Below are positions 23,929-32,018 of a DNA stretch of 64,000 nt, piece by piece. The position numbers and the translations under genes are program-made. The notes beneath the pieces are model-generated. The model was given only the letters and a program-made list of their open reading frames with translations, searched no databases and had not been told where the DNA came from. Position 1 is the stretch's first letter. The number at the start of each line of letters is the position of its first letter. This stretch comes from Alkalispirillum mobile. GTDB lineage: Bacteria > Pseudomonadota > Gammaproteobacteria > Nitrococcales > Halorhodospiraceae. Location of the stretch: positions 868,001-932,000 of the forward strand of contig NZ_RCDA01000001.1 of assembly GCF_003664325.1 (NCBI RefSeq), given 5' to 3'.

Positions 23929-26889
23929 CTACCTCCGCTTGAGGATATCCATGAACGCACGGTGCAGGCGCACCGGCGCATGGGTGGCGTAACGCAGCCG
24001 CCCCGGCGCACTGGACGCCCCCGGCAACGGCTTGATGGTGGGGAACTGCGGCGCACTCTCCTCGGCCTCGTCCGCCCTGGCGGGGGTGATTCGGACCCGC
24101 AGGTCGTACCACGCCGCCTGGCCGGTGACCGGGTCGGAGTTGGTCAGCCGCCGCGGGTCATCCGCACCCGGCAACAGTTCCGAGATCAGATGGTTCATTA
24201 GGAAGCCCTTGCGGGCTTCAGGCGCATCGGGGGACAACCCCCAGGCACCGCTCTGCTTGCCCAGCGCGTTCCAGGTCCACACGGTGTTGGGCTCACAGCC
24301 CTCCATGTGCTTGACCTGCACCTTGACGCGGCCGTTGTGCGACTCCACCCAGGCCCAGCTCTCATCCTCGATACCCATTTCCAGGGCCCGACCGCGGTTC
24401 ATGAACAGGTAGTTCTGGGTCGCGATCTGGCGCAGCCAGGCGTTCTGGGAGTCCCAGGAGTGGTACATGAACATGGGCCGCTGATTCACCGCGTGGAAGG
24501 GGTACGCCTCGGTGTCGATGCGCGCCTCCTCCAGCGGCTGGTAGGCGCACGGCAGCGGATCGAAGTACTCTACCAGGCGTGCGCGGTCCACCTCCTCCGG
24601 GGGCAGCGGGCCGTCGTAGAGCCCTTCGCCGGCAAGCCGGAAGCGCTGCAGCACCTCGGAGTAGAGCTCCATCACGATCGGCTCACTGGAGGGGTTGAAA
24701 CCTACCTCCTTCGCCCACTCCAGGTAGTCCCGGTTGGCGAACCGGTAAAAGCGCATGTGCTCCGGCAGGTGGTGCTGGAAGAACCCCTGGTTGTCCCGAT
24801 AACGCTCCCATTGGTCGGGGTTGGGCTCACCACGCATGGGTTTCTCGCCCTGCTCACCGCGCCACCCGGCCAGGAAACCGACGCCGGGCGCCTTCTCCCA
24901 GCGGGTGATGAAGTCCGTGTAACCCTCGTACTTGGGCTGGCCCTGCTCGTCCACGAAGGCCGGGAAGCCCAGCCGCCCAGCCAGGTCGACCATCACCTCC
25001 TGCCACGGCCGCACATTGCGGTCCACATCCAGCACCGGCAACCGCACGGAATCGCAGGCGGCGTCCGGCTCGGAAATGGGCCGGTCCAGCATGGAGATGA
25101 CGTCGTGGCGCTCCAGGTAGGTGGTATCGGGCAGCACCAGGTCGGCGAAGTTGACCGTCTCGGAGTGGAAGGCGTCCACTACCACCAGGTAGGGGATCTT
25201 GTACTCGCCCTGCTCGTCCTTGGCGCGCAGCATGTCCTGCACGCTGCCGGTGTTCATGGTGGAGTTCCAGGCCATGTTGGCCATGAACAGGATCAGCGTG
25301 TCGATGGGGTACGGATCGCCGTTGACCGCGTTGGTGATCACCATGTGCATCAGGCCGTGGTTGGCAATGGGCGCCTCCCAGGAGTAGGCCTTGTCGATGC
25401 GCAGGGGCCGACCGGCGTCGTCCACCACCAGGTCCTCCGGACGGGTGGGGAAGCCCAGCGGCGGCGCGGACAGCGGCGTGTTCGGGGCGGTGTCCCGCGC
25501 CGGCTTGATCGGCGGCGGGGTGTGCCGCGGGAAGGGCGGCTTGGCCCGGTGCCCCCCGGGGACGTCGATGGTGCCGAGCAGCACCTGCAGCATGTGCAGC
25601 GCCCGGCAGGTCTGGAAGCCGTTGGAGTGGGCGGAGATGCCGCGCATGGCGTGCATCGCGACCGGCCGCCCCACGAAACGGTCATGCTTGCGGCCCGCCC
25701 AGTCCGTCCACTCGCACTCGATCTCGATCGTTTCCTTGAAGGCCACGTGCGCCATCTCCAGCGCGAGCCGTTCAATCTGTTCGGCCGGCACCCCGCAGAC
25801 CTTCGCCGCCCGTTCCGGGCTGTAGGCGTCGTCCAGGTACTTCTCGGCCATCAGGGTGGCCACGGTGCGGGCCTTGCGACCGTCCGGCAACTCGTATTCG
25901 CCGAACAGCGCGGCCTCCACCCCGGGGGTCATGCCGTCGGCAAAGCACTCACCGGCCCCATCCCAGACCAGGGGGCGGTCGTTGTCGTCACGGGCGATCA
26001 GCCCGTCATCGCTGTGACCGGGGTGGTCGATCACCAGGAAAGGCGCATTGGTGTAGCGCCCCAGGTAGGCCCAGTCCACCAGGTCGCGGGAGAGCAGCAC
26101 GTGGCACATGGCCAACGCCAGCATGGCGTCGGTGCCGGGCCGGATGGGCACCCACTCGTCGGCCACGGCCTGGTAGCCGGTGCGGACGGGGTTGATGGCC
26201 ACGAACTTGCCGCCGCGCCGCTTGAACTTCTCGATACCGATCTTGATCGGGTTGGAGGCGTGGTCTTCCGCCACGCCCCAGAGCATGAAGTACTTGGCGC
26301 GATCCCAGTCCGGATCGCCGAACTCCCAGAAGGACTGGCCAATGGAGTAGAGCCCGGCGGCCGCCATGTTCACCGAGCAGAAGCCGCCGTGGGCCGCCCA
26401 GTTAATGGTGCCGAACTGCTGCGCCCACAGCCCGGTGAGGGCCTGCATCTGGTCCCGCCCGGTGAAAAAAGCCAGCTTCTTGGGGTCGGTCTCGCGGATC
26501 TTGCGCAACCGTTCGGTGAGGTAGTCGAGCGCTTCGTCCCAACTGACCTCCACGAACTCGCCCTCCCCGCGCTCGGTTCCCGGCTTGCGCATCAGTGGGT
26601 TGCGCAGCTTCGCCGGGGAGATCTGCTTCATGATACCGGCGTTGCCCTTGGCGCAGAGCACCCCCTTATTAATCGGGTGGTAGCGGTTGCCGCGGATGAA
26701 CCGGACCTGATTGTCTTCGACCGTGACCTCGATGCCGCAGCGGCACGCGCACATATAACAGGTGGTGTAGCGCTTCTCCTGCTTGGCGTGATCCTCGAAC
26801 TTCGGCAGCGGCCCATCCACCGGCAGAGCGGCGGCCTGCGACACCTCGCCCCCGGCGGGGGAAAACATTTTGACCAGGTTCCTCAACAC
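23929..26889 (-). CDS. soeA: SoeA-like molybdopterin oxidoreductase, cytoplasmic sulfite dehydrogenase catalytic subunit
   Basis: 986 residues from GTG at 26889, chosen because GGAGGAG lies about 9 bases upstream; 17 further in-frame codons upstream are Arg-rich and probably untranslated. The N-terminal [4Fe-4S] motif is CYMCACRCGIEVTVEDN with the fourth Cys in GVLCAKGNAG. A Cys in AAHGGFCSVNMAAAGL is at the position of the Mo ligand in Psr/Phs-type enzymes (inferred). Two dinucleotide (bis-MGD) binding halves and a C-terminal Mo-dinucleotide domain follow. No twin-arginine signal is present, unlike ArrA, ArxA, PsrA or DmsA, which supports a cytoplasmic SoeA that oxidises sulfite to sulfate. 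It heads soeABC-sulP-pta. Confidence 0.85.
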   Translation of the reverse strand: MLRNLVKMFSPAGGEVSQAAALPVDGPLPKFEDHAKQEKRYTTCYMCACRCGIEVTVEDNQVRFIRGNRYHPINKGVLCAKGNAGIMKQISPAKLRNPLMRKPGTERGEGEFVEVSWDEALDYLTERLRKIRETDPKKLAFFTGRDQMQALTGLWAQQFGTINWAAHGGFCSVNMAAAGLYSIGQSFWEFGDPDWDRAKYFMLWGVAEDHASNPIKIGIEKFKRRGGKFVAINPVRTGYQAVADEWVPIRPGTDAMLALAMCHVLLSRDLVDWAYLGRYTNAPFLVIDHPGHSDDGLIARDDNDRPLVWDGAGECFADGMTPGVEAALFGEYELPDGRKARTVATLMAEKYLDDAYSPERAAKVCGVPAEQIERLALEMAHVAFKETIEIECEWTDWAGRKHDRFVGRPVAMHAMRGISAHSNGFQTCRALHMLQVLLGTIDVPGGHRAKPPFPRHTPPPIKPARDTAPNTPLSAPPLGFPTRPEDLVVDDAGRPLRIDKAYSWEAPIANHGLMHMVITNAVNGDPYPIDTLILFMANMAWNSTMNTGSVQDMLRAKDEQGEYKIPYLVVVDAFHSETVNFADLVLPDTTYLERHDVISMLDRPISEPDAACDSVRLPVLDVDRNVRPWQEVMVDLAGRLGFPAFVDEQGQPKYEGYTDFITRWEKAPGVGFLAGWRGEQGEKPMRGEPNPDQWERYRDNQGFFQHHLPEHMRFYRFANRDYLEWAKEVGFNPSSEPIVMELYSEVLQRFRLAGEGLYDGPLPPEEVDRARLVEYFDPLPCAYQPLEEARIDTEAYPFHAVNQRPMFMYHSWDSQNAWLRQIATQNYLFMNRGRALEMGIEDESWAWVESHNGRVKVQVKHMEGCEPNTVWTWNALGKQSGAWGLSPDAPEARKGFLMNHLISELLPGADDPRRLTNSDPVTGQAAWYDLRVRITPARADEAEESAPQFPTIKPLPGASSAPGRLRYATHAPVRLHRAFMDILKRR

Positions 26890-27037
26890 GACAGGTCTCC
26901 TCCGGGGGGCTGCGCCCCTTATCGTTCTGCGGCGTGTCACGCTGCGGCCCCGCCACAGCCGTGCCGACTTATTGCCTGTTGCTATTCAGGCTATGCCAGA
27001 GACCTGTATTACTCCATGCCATGTTAGTTACGGATTA

Positions 27038-27052
27038 ATAACCTTGGGTTAT
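27038..27052. promoter_or_regulatory. Candidate LysR-type operator upstream of soeA
   Basis: ATAACC-TTG-GGTTAT is a perfect dyad that fits both the T-N11-A LysR box and the TNA-N7-TNA form. It lies between the LysR gene and soeA. On the minus strand a TAATAC hexamer starts 26 bases past the dyad with a poor -35, as expected for an activator-dependent promoter. Binding is inferred. Confidence 0.5.
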
Positions 27053-27088
27053 CAGTTGGGAGGACGAGGGGCAGCAGGCAGCCGGGGA

Positions 27089-27964
27089 TCAGTCCGACTC
27101 GGCAATCAGCGCCTCGAAGGCCAGAGCCGCGTGGCTGATGACCCGATGGGGCAGCCGCACCCGGTAGAGCTGCCTGCGGATCGGATCAGGCGTGAGCTGA
27201 ACCGTCTGCACCCGCCCGAACTCCAGTTGGTCGCGAGCACAGACCCGGGGCACCAGACCAAGGCCACCGCCGGCAGCGACCGTCTGCACCACCGCTTCGT
27301 TGCTCCCCACCTCAATGGTGGCTGGCTGCGCATGCCCAAGGCGCGCCAGCAGGGCATCGGTGGCCTCCCGACTGCCCGACCCCTGCTCGCGGACCACCCA
27401 GACCTGCTGACCCAGGGGGCGCTTGGCCATGGATTCGCTCCCGTGGGAGCGGCCCGGGGCCACCACCACCATCTCCTCATTCAACCAGCGACGGGCCTCC
27501 ACCCGGGGATCCGCCACGTGCCCTTCCACCAGGGCGACATCCAGCTCGCAGTCGATCAGCCGCTCGATGATCTGCTGCGTGTTGGCGCTTTGCAGGACCA
27601 CGTCCAGGTGGGGATGCCGACGCCGGAACTCCACCAGGTAAGGCGGTAGCCAATAGGTGGCAATGGTGGTGCTGGCGCCGATGGTCAGGCGCCCGCGCTC
27701 CAGGTCGTAGAAGGCACTGATGGCCTCCTGCGCTTCCCGCTCCAGCGCGAAGATGCTGCGGCCGTAGTCATACAAGACCCGCCCCGCTTCATTGGGCTCG
27801 AATGCCCTGCCCTGGCGCTCCAGCAGCACCGTCTCCAGCTGGGACTCCAACTCCCTGACCGACTTCGAGACCGCGGGCTGGCTGACGCCCAGGGCCTGCG
27901 CGGCGCGGGAAAAGCTGCGGGCATCGACCACGGCGACAAAGACACGGAGTAGCTGAAGATTCAT
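27089..27964 (-). CDS. LysR-family regulator (YeiE/CbbR-like) beside soeABC
   Basis: 291 residues from the ATG at 27964, giving the typical LysR opening MNLQLLRVFVAVVDARSFSRAAQALGVSQPAVSKSVRELE (helix-turn-helix, residues ~18-37). The effector domain contains GRLTIGASTTIATYWLPPYL, VALVEGHV, VREQGSGSREATDALL and VGSNEAVVQTVAAGGGLGLVPR, close in pattern to YeiE-type regulators, which have been linked to sulfite. It runs in the same direction as soeA with a 199-base gap that contains a candidate LysR box, so it probably activates soeABC-sulP-pta. The effector is not known from sequence. A GTG at 28003 would add 13 residues but is less likely. Confidence 0.88.
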   Translation of the reverse strand: MNLQLLRVFVAVVDARSFSRAAQALGVSQPAVSKSVRELESQLETVLLERQGRAFEPNEAGRVLYDYGRSIFALEREAQEAISAFYDLERGRLTIGASTTIATYWLPPYLVEFRRRHPHLDVVLQSANTQQIIERLIDCELDVALVEGHVADPRVEARRWLNEEMVVVAPGRSHGSESMAKRPLGQQVWVVREQGSGSREATDALLARLGHAQPATIEVGSNEAVVQTVAAGGGLGLVPRVCARDQLEFGRVQTVQLTPDPIRRQLYRVRLPHRVISHAALAFEALIAESD

Positions 27965-28180
27965 AGGCCAGGGCTCACTGTGCGGGTCCGTCGAGTATGC
28001 CACAGGGGCGGGGCCCGCCCGGATAGCTACAATCTTAAAAAACGGTACAGTGCATTCTGTTTATTGGCTATGTATACTGCAAGCAGGTCGCGGAGGTGAC
28101 CCTCCGCCCTCTCATCCAACCCGGGTGCCGGCTGACGATGCCATGCCGGTCAGGTCGGGGAGCGAGCGCAGGAGGTTGAT
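27965..28180. other. Divergent region between lysR and cobS
   Basis: 216 bases. It contains an AT-rich patch (about 28028-28080) with a plus-strand TATACT hexamer at 28073-28078, a plausible -10 box for cobS, but no good -35. Two similar words (ACAGTGCA and TACTGCA) flank the patch. GGAGG at 28171-28175 is the cobS ribosome-binding site. Confidence 0.4.
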
Positions 28181-29158
28181 GTGACACACATCGCAGTCGA
28201 TAGCCCGGACCAGACCGTGTCGGTCCGCGACACCTTCGGACTGGACGTCGACCTTGAGGTGCCGGCGTTCAGCCACCGGGATGGACTGGTCCCCGAGATC
28301 GACCCAGCCTACCGGTTCAACCGCGAGGTCACCCTGGCCCTGCTGGCCGGCTTTTCCGGTAACCGCCGGGTCATGCTGCAGGGCCTGCACGGCACGGGCA
28401 AATCCACCCATATCGAGCAGGTGGCAGCACGTCTGAACTGGCCCTGTCTGCGGGTTAACCTGGATGGCCATATCAGCCGCATGGACCTGGTGGGGCGGGA
28501 CGCCATCGTGCTGCAGGAGGGCAAGCAGATCACCGAGTTCCAGGAGGGCATCGTGCCATGGGCCCTGCGCCGGCCGGTGGCCCTGATCTTCGATGAGTAC
28601 GACGCCGGACGCCCGGATGTCATGTTCGTGATCCAGCGGCTGCTGGAGCGGGACGGCCGGTTCACCCTGCTCGACCAGAACCGCGTCATTCAGGCCCACG
28701 CCTGGTTCCGGCTGTTCGCGACCGCCAACACCGTGGGCCTGGGCAACGTCAACGGCATGTACCACGGCACCCAGGTGTTGAACCACGCCCAGCTCGACCG
28801 GTGGAACATCATCGCCACCCTGAACTACCTGCCCCAGCAGGACGAGGTGGACATCGTGGTGGCGCAGGTCCCGCAACTGGATGACGAGCGGGGCCGGGAC
28901 CAGGTCGGGGCCATGGTGGAGCTGGCGAACCTCACGCGCCAGGGCTTCGCCGCGGGGGACCTGTCGAGCCTGATGTCGCCACGCACCGTGATCACCTGGG
29001 CGGAGAACAGCCGGCTCTTCGGCGACGTTGGCTTGGCCTTCCGGCTCTCCTTCCTCAACCGCTGCGATGAGATCGAACGCACCATCGTGGCAGAGTATTA
29101 CGAGCGCTGCTTCGGCGAGGAACTGGCCGAGGCCTCCGACTGGAGCGAGGCCACGTAG
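28181..29158 (+). CDS. cobS: Aerobic cobaltochelatase AAA+ subunit CobS
   Basis: 325 residues, the normal CobS length. MoxR-type AAA+ ATPase: SVRDTFGLDVDLEVPAFS near the N-terminus, Walker A GLHGTGKST, VNLDGHISRMDLVGRDAIV, Walker B ALIFDEYDAGRPDVMFVIQRLLE, and a sensor region RLFATANTVGLGN. The match to CobS is close along the whole length, much better than to NorQ or CbbQ. With CobT it forms the chaperone-like part of the chelatase that drives CobN to insert cobalt in the aerobic B12 pathway. GTG start with GGAGG 5 bases upstream; its stop overlaps the cobT GTG. No cobN or other cob gene is in the window. Confidence 0.93.
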   Translation: MTHIAVDSPDQTVSVRDTFGLDVDLEVPAFSHRDGLVPEIDPAYRFNREVTLALLAGFSGNRRVMLQGLHGTGKSTHIEQVAARLNWPCLRVNLDGHISRMDLVGRDAIVLQEGKQITEFQEGIVPWALRRPVALIFDEYDAGRPDVMFVIQRLLERDGRFTLLDQNRVIQAHAWFRLFATANTVGLGNVNGMYHGTQVLNHAQLDRWNIIATLNYLPQQDEVDIVVAQVPQLDDERGRDQVGAMVELANLTRQGFAAGDLSSLMSPRTVITWAENSRLFGDVGLAFRLSFLNRCDEIERTIVAEYYERCFGEELAEASDWSEAT

Positions 29159-30873
29159 TGGAAAGCGTGCAACAAAGGGCCCGGCGCCAGCAGCGGGTGG
29201 AGGAGCTCTGCGCGGCCACGGCGCGGGCACTGACCGGCAAACCGGACCTCCATTTCCGAGCCGGCCGGCTGCGGCTTCGGGACCGGCTCGTCCCGGTGCA
29301 CGCACCCCATCTGCGCCTGGACCCCGACTGGCATGACCTGCAGGCCCACCGGGGCATGATCGACAGCGTGGCGCTCAGGCTTTGCCATTCCGACCCGGAG
29401 TTGCACAGGGCCCTGGCCCCGACCGACCCGATCAGTCGGCTGATCTTTGAGTTGCTCGAACAACTCAGGGTCGAGACCCACGCCCCTGACACCATGCCCG
29501 GCATGAAGCGCAACCTCCGCCAGCGCTTCGAGCAGTGGCTTCGGGACTTCCACGGCGTAGGCATGACCGAGACTGATGTCGGGGTATTGCTCTTCACCGT
29601 GGCGCAGATATTCCGCGCCCGGCTCACCGGCGAGCCGGCCTTGGAGGAGACCGAGGGCGTCATCGAGGCCACCCGGGCCGCCGTCGCCCCCCTGCTCGGC
29701 CCCCACCTCGCGGGCCTGCGGCGTACGCGCGGGAATCAGGCGGCCTTCGCGGATCACGCCCTGGCGCTGGGCGAGTTGGTCTCCGGCCTGATCGGCCAGG
29801 CCGGTGGCGAGGGCGATGATGAGACCGACGAGGACAAGGACGCCCTGGCCGCCTTTGCCCTGCTGCTCGATTTCGACCTGGAAGGCGACGAACCGGCGGA
29901 CGGCTCGGCCGCCTCGGGCGGGCGCTCACCGGACGAGGCCGGGGATCACTACCATGTCTACAGCCGGCGGTACGACCGCGAGCTGGAGATCAGCAAGCTG
30001 GTGCGCAGGGACCTGCTGGCCCAGTACCGCCAGCAACTCGATGCCCTGGTCGCCGCCCAGGGGGTGAACACCCGACGGCTGGTACGCCAGCTCAGCGCCC
30101 TGTTCGCGGTACCGCAACGGGATGGCTGGTCCTTCGGCGAAGAGCAGGGCTATATCGACGGCCGCCGGCTGGGTCAGCTGGTCAGTTCCCCGGATGAGCA
30201 CCGCATCTTTCGCCTGGAACGGGAAAAGCCCGTGGGTAACGCGGTGGTCAGCATCCTGATCGACTGCTCCGGGTCGATGAAAGAACACATGGAGTCGGTG
30301 GCGGCGCTGGTGGACATCATGACCCGGGCGCTGGAGCAGGCGCAGGCCAGGACCGAGGTGTTAGGCTTTACCACGGGTGGCTGGAACGGGGGCCGAGTCT
30401 GGCAGGAGTGGTTGGCCCGCGGACGTCCGAAGGCACCGGGCCGGCTGACCGAGGTGAACCACCTGGTTTTCAAGTCCGCCGAGCAGAACTGGCGCCGGAG
30501 CCGCCGGGCAATCGCGGGCCTGTTCAAGCAGGACCTGTTCCGTGAGGGCGTGGATGGCGAGGCCGTTGAATGGGCCTGCCAGCGGTTGCTCGCCCGCGAA
30601 GCGGAGCAACGCCTCCTGCTGGTGATCTCGGACGGCTGCCCCATGGAGCGGGCCACGGCCCTGGCCAACCATGAGCACTACCTGGACAACCACCTGCGCG
30701 ACGTGGTGTCCCGTTACGATGCACGGCCGGACCTCAATATCCTAGGCCTAGGCGTGGGTCTGGATCTGAGCGCGTATTACCGCCAGAGCCTCGCCACCGA
30801 CCTCACCCGGGGGCTGGATAACCAGTTGCTCTTCGACATGGTGCAACTGATGGCCGGACGGCATCGACGCTGA
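29158..30873 (+). CDS. cobT: Aerobic cobaltochelatase VWA subunit CobT
   Basis: 571 residues, slightly shorter than well-known CobT proteins (~630). A helical N-terminal half (with HAPDTMPGMKRNL-type segment) is followed by a very acidic linker (about residues 215-260, EGDDETDEDKD). A von Willebrand A domain follows with a complete MIDAS motif, IDCSGSMKEHM, near residue 370, plus DLNILGLGVGLDLSAYYRQS at the end. CobT joins CobS in the hexameric AAA+/VWA complex that activates CobN. Starts at GTG 29158 overlapping the cobS stop by one base. It lies 92 bases before the IclR gene. Confidence 0.92.
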   Translation: MESVQQRARRQQRVEELCAATARALTGKPDLHFRAGRLRLRDRLVPVHAPHLRLDPDWHDLQAHRGMIDSVALRLCHSDPELHRALAPTDPISRLIFELLEQLRVETHAPDTMPGMKRNLRQRFEQWLRDFHGVGMTETDVGVLLFTVAQIFRARLTGEPALEETEGVIEATRAAVAPLLGPHLAGLRRTRGNQAAFADHALALGELVSGLIGQAGGEGDDETDEDKDALAAFALLLDFDLEGDEPADGSAASGGRSPDEAGDHYHVYSRRYDRELEISKLVRRDLLAQYRQQLDALVAAQGVNTRRLVRQLSALFAVPQRDGWSFGEEQGYIDGRRLGQLVSSPDEHRIFRLEREKPVGNAVVSILIDCSGSMKEHMESVAALVDIMTRALEQAQARTEVLGFTTGGWNGGRVWQEWLARGRPKAPGRLTEVNHLVFKSAEQNWRRSRRAIAGLFKQDLFREGVDGEAVEWACQRLLAREAEQRLLLVISDGCPMERATALANHEHYLDNHLRDVVSRYDARPDLNILGLGVGLDLSAYYRQSLATDLTRGLDNQLLFDMVQLMAGRHRR

Positions 30874-30965
30874 CCGCCCGCGGCCCGGGCGCAGTGGCAC
30901 TGGGGCAGCGTGACCCCGGCGAACGGGCAGGAAAAGACAAGGCCGGAAGATACGAGGTAAGGGAG

Positions 30966-31766
30966 ATGGCGACGAATACGGAACGTGCCCCGGCACGCAG
31001 GCTAGTGGCCCCGGTAAAACTGGAGGGGGAGACCCCGGCGCTGCGCCTATTCTCATTGCTTGAGGTCATCTCGTCCAAGGACGAGGTCTTCTCACTGCAG
31101 GATCTGGTCGAGGAAACCGACGTTCCCAAGCCCACCCTGCACCGGATGCTGCAACAACTGGAAGCGGCCGGCATCCTGCAGCGGGATACCGACAGCCGGC
31201 ATTACAGCACCGGTGTGCGGCTGCGGCGCCTGGCCGAGAAGATCCTGCTCAACGACACCCTGCACGCGGCCCGTCACCAGGTCCTGCGCCAACTGGTGGA
31301 CCGCGTGGGCGAGAGCTGCAACCTTACCGCGCTCTCGGGCAGCGAAGTGCTCTACCTGGACCGCGTGGAGACGAATGCCCCCCTGCGTTTTTACCTCCAC
31401 CCGGGGTCGCGGGTGCCCGTGCACTGCTCGGCAAGCGGCAAGCTCCTGCTGGCCCAGATGACGCCCTCCCAGCGCCGACGGCTGTTGGCGCGGACCCCGC
31501 TGGAGCGCCACACCGTCAACACGCTCACCGACCCCGCGGCGCTGGAGGCGGAGATCGCCGAGGTGCGGGAACAGGGCTTCGCGCTGGACCGGGAAGAGTT
31601 CCTGCCCGGCCTGATATGCGTTGCCGTGCTCGTCCCCACCTCTGACAAGCCCAACCTCTGCGTCGCGCTGCAGGCCCCGGTGATGCGCCTGGACGCAGAA
31701 AAGGCCCAGTCACTGCTGCCCGATCTCAGGGAAGCGGCCAACGCCCTCGCCGAACTCGAGACCTGA
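30966..31766 (+). CDS. IclR-family regulator upstream of xsc
   Basis: 266 residues from ATG 30966. An N-terminal winged helix (about residues 25-90; LRLFSLLEVISSKDEVFSLQDLVEETDVPKPTLHRMLQQLE) is followed by the IclR effector domain (HQVLRQLVDRVGESCNLTALSGSEVLYLDRVE, CSASGKLLLAQM, EEFLPGLICVAVLV). IclR proteins bind small acids or related metabolites and usually repress or activate an adjacent catabolic operon. Because it lies 252 bases before xsc on the same strand, with a promoter and dyad between, xsc control is the likely role. It is a different family from the LysR and GntR proteins nearby. Confidence 0.9.
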   Translation: MATNTERAPARRLVAPVKLEGETPALRLFSLLEVISSKDEVFSLQDLVEETDVPKPTLHRMLQQLEAAGILQRDTDSRHYSTGVRLRRLAEKILLNDTLHAARHQVLRQLVDRVGESCNLTALSGSEVLYLDRVETNAPLRFYLHPGSRVPVHCSASGKLLLAQMTPSQRRRLLARTPLERHTVNTLTDPAALEAEIAEVREQGFALDREEFLPGLICVAVLVPTSDKPNLCVALQAPVMRLDAEKAQSLLPDLREAANALAELET

Positions 31767-31915
31767 TCCCGCCCGCCGGTCCCACGGCCACTGCTATCAG
31801 CCCGGGGCACCAGACGGCCGCCCCGGGACCGCCCCTCCTTGCCTGTCCAACACACCTCTTCGCAAGCAATATTCCACCAAGTGAACCCTGACGTTCCGTT
31901 TTCTAAAAATTTCCC

Positions 31916-31944
31916 TTGACGCGCAGCTAAAGCAGACCTAGAGT
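31916..31944 (+). promoter_or_regulatory. Sigma70-type promoter of xsc
   Basis: TTGACG (31916-31921) and TAGAGT (31939-31944) with exactly 17 bases between. Transcription would start near 31951, about 68 bases before the xsc start codon. Confidence 0.65.
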
Positions 31945-31953
31945 CATCACTGT

Positions 31954-31970
31954 GTACCGATATTCGGAAC
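31954..31970 (+). promoter_or_regulatory. Candidate IclR operator at the xsc start site
   Basis: GTACCGATATTCGGAAC is an imperfect dyad: six of eight symmetric pairs match, with CCGA/TCGG arms. It sits just downstream of the -10 box, where a bound repressor would block transcription. A GTTCCG half-site occurs upstream at about 31893. Confidence 0.4.
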
Positions 31971-32018
31971 CATAGGTACCAGATAATACAGATCGGACCG
32001 CCAAAGGAGACAGGAGCG

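Noticed and set aside
23929-26889. Arsenate reductase/arsenite oxidase (ArrA/ArxA), polysulfide or thiosulfate reductase, or DMSO reductase as the molybdoenzyme
   Set aside because: These are usually exported with a twin-arginine signal, which is missing here. The DmsC-type anchor without TAT, and the neighbouring xsc, pta and SulP genes, fit SoeABC better. It remains an assignment by context and pattern.
24307-27027. A 906-codon open frame on the strand opposite soeA, and a similar 1004-codon frame opposite recB (3745-6759)
   Set aside because: Both are antisense to well-supported genes, have low-complexity composition (Gly, Gln, Val, Ala rich), no recognised domains, and follow the third-position GC pattern of the real gene on the other strand.
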